A stretch of 64,000 bases of DNA, from assembly GCF_000165425.1 (NCBI RefSeq), contig NW_001799626.1, positions 60,508-124,507 on the forward strand. Reading direction: 5' to 3'. The notes under the pieces are model-generated. The model saw nothing but the letters and a program-made list of their open reading frames with translations, made no database searches and had not been told where the DNA came from. Shown in pieces: positions 1-10,353 of the stretch. Made by a program: the position numbers and the translations under genes. Position 1 is the stretch's first letter, and the number at the start of each line of letters is the position of its first letter. The stretch comes from Paramecium tetraurelia. Its lineage: Eukaryota; Ciliophora; Oligohymenophorea; Peniculida; Parameciidae.

Positions 1-187
1 TAGCCCCTTCCCCTACGTTTTTCGTGATTTGGTAGCACTATAAACTAATTAGCATCATATAATTAATTGAATAATTTATTAAAATATTGCATATGGTTTA
101 TTATCATTACGTATTTTTACTATTTAAAAAGCATTCTTGTATAAATTCATGGCATACATTTATTATTTTATTCAAATTAATCTTTGC

Positions 188-1519
188 ATGGAAGGAATTA
201 TAAACTAAGCAAAACATTATGTTGGAACTATTCAACAAGCAGCCAAACACTATGCGGTTGACAACATCTACATTCTGAGTGGCTATAGAGTTAACTATTC
301 TACTCCTTGGCTAGTGCTAAAGTCACTCTTTTAGAAACACAATGAACTTGTCAATGTTTGGACACATGTTATAGGATCATTTCTAACATTCCTATTAATT
401 ATTTACATTGTTAGTTATCATTATGATCACAGACAAAGAATTGAATAGGACATTGATCAAATATTTAGTTTTAATTCAACACTAACCCCAAATTCAATTA
501 GCAGCCAAAACATTATAACTGATAGACAAAAATATGAAGAAATTTTTAATAAACTTGATCATTTTCAGAATTCGATGCTTACGTCTGAGACATATAAAGA
601 GATAGTCCATTTAATGAAAATTACAGTAGATATACTCAATTTTGAGGAAGTAGCTGAATATGCAGTTGTATTCTAAAATAAATTTAATTTATTTAAAGAT
701 AAAATAATTTAAGAAGTAAAGTGTTATTTAATGTAAATAGATCGACAGCGAACAATTTGATTGGGTTGAAATCTATAAGCATGACTATTCCCATACCTCC
801 ATTTTCAAATAGGAGCAATTTTTAAGAAATAATACTGATCCTTATCATGTATCAAGATGGCCAATAATTGTATTTTTGGTGAGTGGATTAATGTGCATGG
901 CTGGATCAGCATTATTCCATTTATTTTATTAGATGAGTGAAGAAGCTAATAAATATCTTATGAGGGTTGATTACGGAGGTATCTCTCTACTTATTCTGGG
1001 GTCTTGTTTCCCTCCATTTTATTATGGATTTTATTGCGATGCATTTTTGAGATATTTTTACCTTATCACAGTAGGATCTGCATGTTTAGCTGCTTACATA
1101 GTTTCTATCTTTGATTTCATTCATACTGAAAAGTGGAGAAAAGTTAAAGGACTCATGTATGGATCTTTAGGATTATTTGCAGGTGTTCCAGCTGTCCATC
1201 TTTATTTAAGAGAGTATGAATTACTAATATCTTGATAGATTTTATAGATAGGATATTTCAGATTATTTACCATTTAAACATTCATTTTTATTCTATGTTT
1301 TGATGGGATCAAGTTACTTATTTGGATTGGCTTTGTATACTTTAAGAATTCCTGAGAGGTTTATGCCAGGCAAATTCGATATCCTTGTAATTATTGATTT
1401 TATTTTAGGGCCATAGTCATTAATGGTGGCATTGTTTTGTTTTTTTAGGAGTATTTTTCCATTATTTTGGTTCTATCTATAACATGGGAGATAGAAAGTT
1501 TACATTTTGTCTTATATGA
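188..1519 (+). CDS. PAQR (adiponectin-receptor / hemolysin III-like) membrane protein
   Basis: Reads as about 419 aa with TAA/TAG = Gln after removing three introns (716-740, 1214-1238, 1387-1408; 25, 25 and 22 nt), and the frame closes exactly. The N-terminal motif NELVNVWTHVIGS and the C-terminal motif GHSHQWWHCFVFLGVFFHY are signature regions of the PAQR family, whose members are seven-helix membrane proteins. The conserved His residues (HLF after helix 2, HSHQxWH near the end) are visible and are the metal-binding positions in characterised relatives, which suggests hydrolase-type activity. A long hydrophilic insert (about residues 85-215) between helix 1 and the SALFHLFY motif is larger than in animal PAQRs. 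Ligand and membrane location are unknown. Confidence 0.88.
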
Positions 1520-1550
1520 ATTATTTATTTATATAATTTTAAAGTATTAA

Positions 1551-2796
1551 TCAATTTTTTAGGTTTTAGTATTTAAATGAATTGGAACTAGGAGTTATAT
1601 TTGAGAATGTCATCTCTCCAGTACTGAGTCTCTATTAATTATGTTTTTGGATTCCTTATAAGACTCTCTGGGCATTCTCTTTACCATTCGATCTGCCTCT
1701 TCTTTGGATCTCAGCATTCATCACAAATATCTAATTTTCCAAATTATTTATTATTATCTTATACTCTGCTACTTGTGACGATAATTCATTAGCCTATTGT
1801 TAAATGTCTTCCTAATAACTAAAAATGATACACTATAATATTATACTTTTGTCCTAATAGATCTAATTGATTTTACAATTGTAAGTTTTCAGAATATAGT
1901 TGTTATGCTTGATTATGCACATCATTCACTTAGATTTCTAATTGATGTATGATTTCATTCTTATTTTCTAATTACGATTCAAACTCTTCTTATAATTGTT
2001 ATTTTTCTTAAGTGAATTATTCTACTATATTTGACAATTATTTCTAAAAATATTATTCAATTTCTTATTCTTTCTTGCTTAATTAATCAAATAAGTAATT
2101 GTTCTGTTCTTTTATTTCATTCATTTGATCTTATAATTCTTAATAGATGGATAGCTTAGATTCTGATGAGCTTTTGTTTTATAACTGAGCAATCAATTAT
2201 TATTATTCTTATTCCTTAATAAATACTTATAGTTTGTATTCTTAAAATTATAATTACAATGATTCTTATTCTTTATTCAACTTTTATAACAATCTTTTTG
2301 TTTCCTCCAATTATTTTTCATACAAATCGTTTTATTGTATTAAATTCTCATTTTATAATTGTAGCTCTTCTAATTTTTATTCTAATTGATGAGTCTATTA
2401 TAGGGAATTGTAATTTTCTTGATAATTATTTTAAATAATAGATTTTTCTAACTTTTATTGCAAATCCTTTTTCTCATTCAATAATTTAGAGATTGTGCAT
2501 TATTATTATGCCAATAGATTTTGATATTGTTCAAATTTCATTTCATAATAATACTTATCAGCATATGCTTAAGACAATCTCTAAATCTCATTTTCTTATA
2601 AACAGATAGATTTCTAAACTTCTGGGTCCTTACTTAGAATGACACTCTATTCATTGGTTTCTTGATCTATGTAAATAGTGCTATTGTCATCAATGTTTGT
2701 AAACTAAGAAGTTTTCTAGAATAATTATTGATGCTCCTCAATGTAACTATGATCATTGGCTTTATTTTCATATGAATTTGTTTTATCAGTCAACAT
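1551..2796 (-). CDS. Long coiled-coil protein
   Basis: About 407 aa after removing one 22-nt intron (1812-1833 on the plus strand); the frame closes at TGA 1551-1553. The start is the first ATG (2794-2796) after an upstream in-frame TGA. The protein is rich in Glu, Gln, Lys, Leu and Asn with few Gly or Pro, as expected for an extended coiled coil. The C-terminal part (RRGRSNGKENAQRVLQ onward) is basic and Ser-rich and probably unstructured. Convergent with the PAQR gene, with about 31 bp between the two stops. No named family recognised; a cytoskeletal or basal-body role is inference from composition only. Confidence 0.75.
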
Positions 2797-2949
2797 TAAC
2801 GAATTTATTTTATTAATTAAATATATATTAAATGTATCTAATACTAAGCTTATGTGTCATTTAACAACTGGAACTTGGTTGAGTTATTTAAGCTTATAAA
2901 TAGATGTACATTATCTATTTTTATATACAAATAAAAAATTATTAAAGAA

Positions 2950-3795
2950 ATGTCTGAAAGTATCTAAAATAGAGTCTCTTCAATCTTTGAAAAATTAAAT
3001 AACATTTCCACTAGTGTTTAGGATGAGTAATAAATAATTTGATGTTTTAGAAAAAACAATCGTTTTCATGCAATTAGTTAATTGATCATGGCTTTTGAAG
3101 CACAATTGCAACATTAGTCAGATCAGAAGGAAGAGAAATTTATTTACATTGCAGCCAAAGTTAGACAGATAACTGAATTTTTAGAATAAGAATAAGAGAA
3201 GTATTTATGATGATTCTAAATTAAGTCGTGAAAGACAAGAAACAGAAACTTTTAAATTGATTACAGACTTAGAAAGACATGCAAGAAGGTTGATTGAATA
3301 AAACTCTAAAGAGAGAGTAGAATAAGAAAAAAAAATTGTTTATTCAATTGGATAATAAATAGAGTCCTTATAATAAGATGTAATTAAGGAAGGATTGGTA
3401 TTAATTGTGTTAATTTAGGCATAATCAACATCTCATGAATATATTGATTCATATTTGAATGAAGATTTACCAAAAATAGCAGATGAATTGTAAAATGAAA
3501 TTACAGAAAGAAAGGATGTAGAGGAAAAAATTTATCATTAATTTGTTGAATAGTTGAATGATCTAAGAGTACTATTTGAAAAGTAATTATAATTTATACA
3601 TTATATAGAGAAAAAAAAGAAAGAGAAATAAAAGAGGAAGAAATTTTAGAGAATTTAAGAGAGATATCCATTAGAATCCAAGAATAATTAAGAAAGAATA
3701 AAGGAGAAAGGGAAAAGACAGAGGAAACATTAGTGACATTAGTAGAAAAAGTAATTGAAAAACTTAAAAGAGAAATGTTAGAAATGAATTTATGA
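2950..3795 (+). CDS. SF-assemblin (striated fibre assemblin) family protein
   Basis: 249 aa after removing four introns of 24, 25, 21 and 26 nt (first at 3027-3050); total length is an exact multiple of three. Begins with a short head (MSESIQNRVSSIFEKL), then a continuous heptad-type rod ending with a TEETLVTLVEKVIEKLKREM tail. Rod composition, length and layout match SF-assemblin and giardin-type proteins, which build the non-contractile striated rootlets attached to ciliary basal bodies. A second family member lies at 57932-58764 on the other strand. Divergent from the coiled-coil gene starting at 2796 (153 bp between ATGs). The 21-nt intron is in frame without a stop, so its removal is likely but not proven. 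Confidence 0.83.
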
Positions 3796-3866
3796 ATAAA
3801 ATATCAATCGTAATTTATCAGAAACAAATATTTTATTGGGCAATAAAGCAACTTTTCATTTTTTTT

Positions 3867-4307
3867 TCATAAAGAATAAAAAATTTGATTGTCGTTCTAA
3901 ATAACATCAACAATTTGACTTCCATCAATACATTACTGATTTCTGTGTTATACCTCAGCACTTCTCACTGCTTTATAAATGATCATTGATATTGTTTTCT
4001 TTTGATTTTGAAAGGGGAGAATAATTTTTATAATTTGAGTATATTTTTTTATAAATTTTCCAAAATGTTCAGATGAAAGTTCATAGTAAAATTATTCTAA
4101 TGTTGAGTTATTGAATTCTATTAAAACATATTTCACTAATTAGAAGAATAATTTATCTGATTTCTTATCATAAAAAAAAATACAAGAAGCAAATTATAAT
4201 ATAGATATTTATTTTATGAGAATTATATTTCTGATTTTAGTATATATTTTTAAAAGATTCTATTATTATGGATCTTCATCAAAAATTAGTGAAACAGTTT
4301 ACATCAT
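3867..4307 (-). CDS. Small hypothetical protein, intronless
   Basis: Open frame of 146 aa (ATG 4305-4307, TGA 3867-3869) in the ciliate code; invisible to a standard-code search. Composition is mixed (it includes ELSSEHFGKF and RSAEVQHRNQQCIDG), which looks more protein-like than random AT-rich sequence. With TGA as the only stop, however, ORFs of this size do arise by chance. No motif recognised. Convergent with the SF-assemblin gene. Confidence 0.42.
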
Positions 4308-4920
4308 TCTTCTTTAAAAGATTTTTACTATAATAAGTGTATTTCAATTAAAAAAAATGCCAACAATGATAAATGAACTTGTTTATATGAGTAAACTTAA
4401 GAATTTTAAATTTAAAGAATAATATTTATTATGAGTATTTAATTAATAGAAATATATAGAGTCGAAGAAGAATTTCAACTTCATCAATAGATATAAATAA
4501 CTGGGTAAGTAATACACAGCTAAACCCACTCTTAGTTATTTTAAAATGAAAATGTGACCATTAGTTTTTTTAATCAAGGCAGATCACAAAATAATAAATT
4601 TCAATAAGTAGTGGATAAATTGATACAATTTCGAAGATTAAATATAATGAAGAATTGAATTATTAGAATGTTGGAGTATGCGTTGAATAAAAATAAAATT
4701 AAAATTTAATAGTGAATAACAAAGGAAGGAAGTAAATCTCTTGAAGTTTAGAAGTAAATTTTAATATCGTTCAATATATTGCTGTACAATTGAATAAAAG
4801 CATAATGTTATATAAAGATCTCAATCATAATAGTAAAATGAATAATTGAAATAATTCCCTTTAATTTGTATAACAAGAAAAAATTTAGAATCCTATTACT
4901 TATGATTATTGCACATAGTG
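4308..4920. other. AT-rich spacer with one short ORF
   Basis: No convincing gene. A 75-codon plus-strand ORF (4431-4658, start MSIQLIEIYR) is open in the ciliate code but has no recognisable motif and could be chance. The right end grades into the decayed trichocyst gene that follows. Confidence 0.4.
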
Positions 4921-5780
4921 CGCTGCAAGCAACACCCTTAGAGACTAAACAGCTGCCTTGAATGTTGCTTAAACATCAAATATTAGAGCCACAAACCAAT
5001 AAGAAGTCAATTATTATAATATTTCTCATCCCAACAACACTTAGCCTCAGTTTATAAATCTGCTAAAGGTGAAGCTGGTTATTTCAAGAAAAAGGAAGAG
5101 ATTATGAAAATGCTCTCCATACCATTGATGAAGCCTCAGACATTTTGGCTTCCATCAATAGTGAATCATGATCCGTTGTTGAAATCAGCAGAGTTGCTAA
5201 AAGATTGCTTCAGATATGTTTCAATGTAAAGTAAACAGCCAGATTTACTCCAATATTCTATGCTTTTTCAAAATTAGCTACAGGAGACATAATTTCATAT
5301 ATAGGTTTTTTGATTGATTTTACAATTTAAGTTGACCTATGAAGGATAACTTGATGAATCAGCTCTTGAAAGGGTTGCCTAACATTTAGAATCCTTATGA
5401 GCCAACATCCAAGAAGCATACAATGATTTTGCTGAATCTAAAGCTGTGTCAGTAGCCGCCTTTAAAGATCAAAAATAAAGGTAGGACAAAAATTTAAGCC
5501 TAGAATGAAAGACTATAAATAAATTAGATAACCTAAATCAAAAATTTGGATCTTAATTAGCCATAGCTTAAAAGGCTTCAGGAAATTCTAAAGAAACCAA
5601 TTGCTTAGGGACTATGCTTAATCTTTATGCTCAACCTTTCCACATGAATATAATTATGCTACTCAATCAAGAAGAAATTAGATTAATTATTTGCTTAATT
5701 AGAAGAACTAGTTAAATCCAGATTTAACTAATATAAATATAGGGAAAATGAGAGCAAAGGAAATTTGACTGTGTTGTTTA
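4921..5780 (+). pseudogene. Decayed trichocyst matrix protein (TMP) gene
   Basis: Clear nucleotide-level resemblance to the intact TMP gene at 28837-29937, from its AALNVCNTS region almost to the C-terminus. Conserved blocks include GRDYE(D/N)ALH, FAPIFYAFA-like, DESALERVAQ and NEYNYAT. The 5' third, with signal peptide and propeptide, is missing. The copy has several frame changes and in-frame TGA codons, for example in the NxxSWI-like stretch around 5165, and an extra block of about 50 bp near 5292-5340. It cannot encode a full TMP. TMPs are packed as the crystalline expandable core of trichocysts and form large multigene families, so dead copies are expected. Confidence 0.85.
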
Positions 5781-6233
5781 ATTCATATAATGCATTTTTG
5801 TAAATTAAATTTCAATGACAAAATAAATGAATATGAATAAAGATTTCTGCATTTACTCAAAACATCAAATTTCAAAGCATATAAGTTAGAATTATCGCTT
5901 AATTAAAATTAATGAGAATTTAGAACAACAAATAATAATAGAAAATGCTGATCTTATAGCTATAGGTCTTAGATTTATAAGAATAGTAGTGAAGATATTT
6001 TATGATATAATAAAATACAAGATATAATAATAGGTAAGAAAAGTTATGAATTATTAAAAAAATTGAGAAATTGGCACAATTTTCAGTGGATTATTATTGA
6101 TTGAAGAAGAAGAACTAGAATTTAAAAGAGTGTGTACTTGAATGGATAGAATAAGAGATTGAGACCAAGAATAATTTCATTAAAAAGCCATGATGTTATA
6201 TATATAATCCTTACTTCTAATAATAATTATATC
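5781..6233. other. Intergenic spacer
   Basis: AT-rich with scattered TGA codons in all frames. Nothing supportable between the end of the TMP remnant and the MORN gene. Confidence 0.5.
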
Positions 6234-7374
6234 ATGGGATAATGTGTATGTTCTGAAACTGTACCTGTAATTAGTGAAATAAGCCCACTGGTATACACTC
6301 AAAGGGCAGAAGTCATAAAAGAGCCCTTAGTTGTTTCAGATGAGCCTCTAATACAAGATGATTTAGATAAATTACAATCTCAAACAAAGACTAGATAAAC
6401 AGAGTGTTCTTTAGTTTTTGAGTTTAACAAACCAAATTGCAAAGTAGCTATGCAGACTAATGAATCGTTCTAGTCTTCTTCTCAAAAAGTCAAGGTATAA
6501 TATATTTAGAATAAAGGAACTTCTAGATAAATTGGGTTCTTATGAAGATGAAGGGGTAGAAACAAGTAACCATTGTATTTATGAATTAAAAAATGGGAGT
6601 TTATATAAAGGAGGATGGCTAGAGGATTAGAAGAGCGGAAAAGGTTAAATATTAGTTGTAAAATTTACTAGGTATTGAAATACAGAAAAATGGATCCCTT
6701 TTTGAAGGCTAATTTTCTCAAGGATTAGCTAATGGAAGAGGGAGGATGATATATTGTGACGGTGATTATTATATTGGAGATTGGGTTGATGATTAACGTA
6801 TATGTAAATGTTAAATATGAGATCATGGATATGGAGAATATTACCATTATGATGGATCTTTGTATAAAGGTTAATGGTTCTAAAATTTGTAGCATGGTCA
6901 AGGATTCGAATTATTTGTTGACTAATCTACATATTTAGGGGATTTCCAGTTTGGCAAAAGATCAGGACAGGGTATATATAAGTTTAGTGATGGATGTATG
7001 TATGAAGGTGAATTTAGAAATAATTAATTTAATGGATATGGGTTTAATTAATGTTTCATATTTAGTACTTTCAATTGGACAGATGGTAGAGTTTATGCAG
7101 GAGAATGGAGAAATGATAAAAAGGATGGAAAGGGCAAGATGATATGGGCAGATGGAACAATTTATGAGGGGGAATACAATAATGATAAGAAACATGGATT
7201 CGGCACATTGAGATGGAGTATTGTTTGATTGAAATATAGTTAGCTGATAATAGACAATATAGTGGATAGTGGGAGGATGGTAAATAGAATGGAGTTGGAG
7301 AGTACAGGAATGCTTAGTAGGGAAGTAGGAAGGGACATTGGATAAATGGAAAACGAGTGTTATGGTTTGATTGA
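6234..7374 (+). CDS. MORN-repeat protein with predicted N-terminal lipid anchor
   Basis: 338 aa after removing five introns (22, 28, 24, 24 and 26 nt), and the frame closes exactly. The N-terminus MGQCVCSE has Gly2 for myristoylation and Cys4/Cys6 for palmitoylation, a classic dual-acylation pattern (inference from sequence). Residues about 110-330 contain at least seven MORN units of the type YxGxWxxxxxHGxG, for example GSLYKGQWFQNLQHGQGFE and YEGEYNNDKKHGFG. MORN domains bind phospholipids or act as membrane-skeleton linkers, so a peripheral protein at the plasma or alveolar membrane is likely. Removing the introns is necessary: each one carries a frame change or TGA. Confidence 0.88.
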
Positions 7375-7459
7375 GAATTGAAATATTGAATTTTATTTAA
7401 GTATTCTGAATTGAAATATATTAATATATGTTGAATGCAATTAATAATTAATAATTTAA

Positions 7460-8322
7460 ATGAGCGATCTGCATATTTCATTATTGAACAGTGATATGAA
7501 TTTCGATTAGTTATATGATGTAATCTTAGTTAATATTATCAAGGTTGTTAGATAAGAATTAGTTGAATTTCAGAAAAATGTGGATGAGTTGTAAGTTTTA
7601 GGAGAAAGCGAAATTGATTAACACAATGTGAATTAAGTGTTTTAGGCACTAAAAACAATTTAGTTACAGTAATTGAACCTTAAAGAGAAGATTATTAAAT
7701 TGGAGCAAGTACATTAAACAATAACTCAAAGTAATCGCGAGGGGTCGAATAAAGAAACAAAACTAAAAAATTAAGAGATTTATATACTAGCCACCTACAA
7801 AGATAGTAGTAATTGTATAAGAATATGGTGAATGATTGTGGATACGAACCACTGAAAGATGTATTAAAAGAAATAGATAAAATGATGAAATTATCATCTA
7901 AGTAAGATGTTTAGAATTATGTCTTGAATTCACAAATTCAATCGAAATAATCAACCTCTGGAGGCAGTACTAACCAATCTTAAATGCAATTATAAAATGT
8001 AGAACCTTTAGAGCAATATGAACATTTGGATTGGAATAATCAACTTATAAAGCAAAACCAAGAAGACCTTGATAAATTGCAAATGAAAGCATACACCGTA
8101 AATAAAATAGTATAGGATCTGGCATTGGAAATAGAGCATCAAGGTACAATCTTTGATGAAATTGAGACAAATGTTACAACTACTATGGTGCATGTTGTTG
8201 GGGCCGGAGAATAATTGGAAAAAACATAAGAGTAATAAAAGTCAGGAAAGAAAAAGTTATGGTGTATGCTGATCTGCGCTTTTATAACTTTTTTGGTTCT
8301 GCTTTTAATTTTATTATTGTGA
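7460..8322 (+). CDS. t-SNARE-like protein (syntaxin family, Q-SNARE) with C-terminal membrane anchor
   Basis: About 271 aa if the 24-nt in-frame intron at the DQLYD/VVRQ junction is removed (279 without), plus one required 23-nt intron before QSRGVEQRNK. The N-terminal half is helical, like an Habc bundle. Residues about 180-240 form the SNARE motif, with the ionic-layer Gln in LEIEHQGTIFDEIETN, a Qa/Qc-type signature. The tail is KKKLW followed by a roughly 17-residue hydrophobic stretch ending the protein, a typical tail anchor. Such proteins catalyse membrane fusion in the secretory or endosomal pathway; the compartment cannot be told from sequence. Confidence 0.83.
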
Positions 8323-8368
8323 ATTAATTAATTATAATTTATATTTTAATATATATTTATAACAGTAT

Positions 8369-9083
8369 TCAAACATCATGGATTGACTGCACTCTCTTTT
8401 ACTTTATTGGTTTAGTCATCTGATCAGTGATATGAATTGTATTCTGACCTCGTCTTTATTGAGCTTTTTAGCTTTGTTTTTTATATAAAGTATTCAATTC
8501 CTGCAATCTCTCCATTGTTATAGTCTACCCTAAGATTGATATCGAATTTTTGCTATTGTATCATTCCATTTTAATTATAGATTTTAAGATGTCTTCTTTT
8601 TTGAAACATTTGTTGGTTAAATTTGTTGTTTCTATTATGATGAAATTGTTGATAATCTATATTATATAGTATCAGTCTTTAATCGCTCTTGACTTGAAAT
8701 CCCGATTTATTTCTTCATTCTAACTATCTCTTTTGATAATTGCTTCCGTAATACTAATCATTTCAATACTAATATTTATGAATTAGATTTCTCCAATTAT
8801 TTTTACATCTCTTCGCATGTGTCTTATAAGTCTTCCGCGTATTCTTTTTATTGTTATTAAATTTTGGATGTCTTTTCTTGCTTCAGTTTCTTTTGAAATT
8901 AATTGATCTTCCAATAGCTGATATTGGTTCTTTAGCTCAATATATATACTTACTATATCCTATGCTATTACACCGTTAAAGAAACGAATCCACAATTTGA
9001 CACATTATGCGGAAACAAACCTACATAGCCTCAACAATGTTGTCTTGGCATGGTAATTCAGCATTCTCGCTTTTATTCTCCAT
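8369..9083 (-). CDS. Coiled-coil protein, about 214 aa
   Basis: Starts MENKSENAELPCQDN (ATG 9081-9083) and ends KRVQSIHDV at TGA 8369-8371. Removing a 25-nt intron near the start and a 28-nt intron near the end gives consistent coding frames. A middle frame change needs either an unusually short 17-nt intron or a 1-base indel. The body (ELKNQYQLLEDQLISKETEAR and beyond) is a basic helical segment. No family recognised. Convergent with the SNARE gene, with 46 bp between stops. Confidence 0.6.
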
Positions 9084-9304
9084 TAGTTTCTTATAATAGT
9101 TCAGTATCTAATGCGTATCGACTAAAGATATACCTACTTAAATAACTACTTGATTATTTTCTCTTCTCCCACCGTTTAAATTTTATTTAATAATAATTTA
9201 TCTAAAATCCGATTTCAAATAAATGAAGGATTATTCAATTAAATGATGAAATACTTTAATCTATTTTAAAACAATTTCATTATTTATCTTAACTACAAGT
9301 AGAG

Positions 9305-9838
9305 ATGATAGGTAGAATAATTACTCTATTTTTTGTACTGAATTACATAAAATTAAATATGCATCAGTCTGTAAACAACTTTATTCAGATACAATAATAT
9401 CAAATTTATTATTCATTAATATTGATCAAAAGCCATAAAAATAATACAACTCTTAACCTATTAAATTATTATTATTTAGTTTAAGTAATAATCTTGAATA
9501 AAATTTAAAGAACTAATTTTTCAATATGCATAGTTCTTGATTTAACAACATAACTTTTTGGTTTGTAAATGAATGATTTCAAAAGGGATGTTTATGATTT
9601 CATTCAAAATAGATGTTTGGATAAAATAATAGAAAAATATAGTGCTATATAATTTAGATCAACTCATAAGGATTGGTATAATAACAATAGTTTTAAGATT
9701 TTACTCGATTAAAAAAGTTATTTCTCTTTGAAAAATCAAAAATGCTAAGATGTCTTTACAATTTAGAATGTGATGTAGAAATTGCTATAGATTAGTAAAT
9801 ATTTAATGAGAGAATTTAATAAGTATTTAGAGTATTGA
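9305..9838 (+). CDS. Hypothetical ORF, 177 aa
   Basis: Open in the ciliate code from ATG 9305 to TGA 9836-9838, with the same frame open about 80 nt further upstream. The second half (MNDFKRDVYDFIQNRCLDKI onward) has ordinary soluble-protein composition. The first half is Leu/Ile/Asn-rich and may be non-coding, in which case the gene would begin at the Met at 9569 (89 aa). No motif recognised, and chance cannot be excluded. Confidence 0.35.
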
Positions 9839-9980
9839 AAAAATCGACACATATAAAGACCAAATTTTTGTTTGAGTGATGGGTAGTTGAGAATTCAGAT
9901 TATAAGAAAAACTTAAATTCTATTTAAATAAACTATTCTATTGATTCTATTATAAATAATATTCTATTAAATTGAGTATA

Positions 9981-10150
9981 AAATTTTAGATTTTAGTATA
10001 TAAATAATTTATTAGTTGAATTAATTAATTAATAGAATTAGACACTTTAAGGAGAATCAAATTTTAGATTTTAGTATATAATTCATTCCATTTGATAGAA
10101 TTATAGTTATCATAAATTCAGGAGACTTTAATTTTGGATTTTAGTATTTA
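9981..10150 (+). repeat. Three dispersed copies of a TTTTAGATTTTAGTAT-like unit
   Basis: Near-identical 16-19 bp units (core ATTTT-(A/G)GATTTTAGTAT) occur at about 9982, 10061 and 10131, spaced roughly 70-80 bp apart, in the gap between two convergent coding regions. A related fragment sits near 4233. Function unknown; possibly transcription-end or simple AT-rich repetition. Confidence 0.5.
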
Positions 10151-10353
10151 TGCAAACAAATTTTGACAATACTTATTATTTAAGAGCAAATAAATAAATT
10201 ATTATAAATAAAAAATGGATTTAGAAAATAGGATAGTTTCGACCAAAAGTAATTGTAATTTCAAGATTGTTGGATTTGGATATACAATTTCCCCTTTCTA
10301 TTTTAATTAGGTAGTATATTATATTTAATTCACACATCAATAGAATAATTGAT

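Noticed and set aside
1-60. C-rich start (CCCCTTCCCC) as a possible telomere
   Set aside because: Not a repeat of C4A2 or C3A3 units; a few bases only.
4921-5780. Reading the second trichocyst locus as a functional, intron-rich gene
   Set aside because: The breaks include TGA codons and frame changes where the intact relative has none, without GT-AG segments at those points, and the signal-peptide end is missing.
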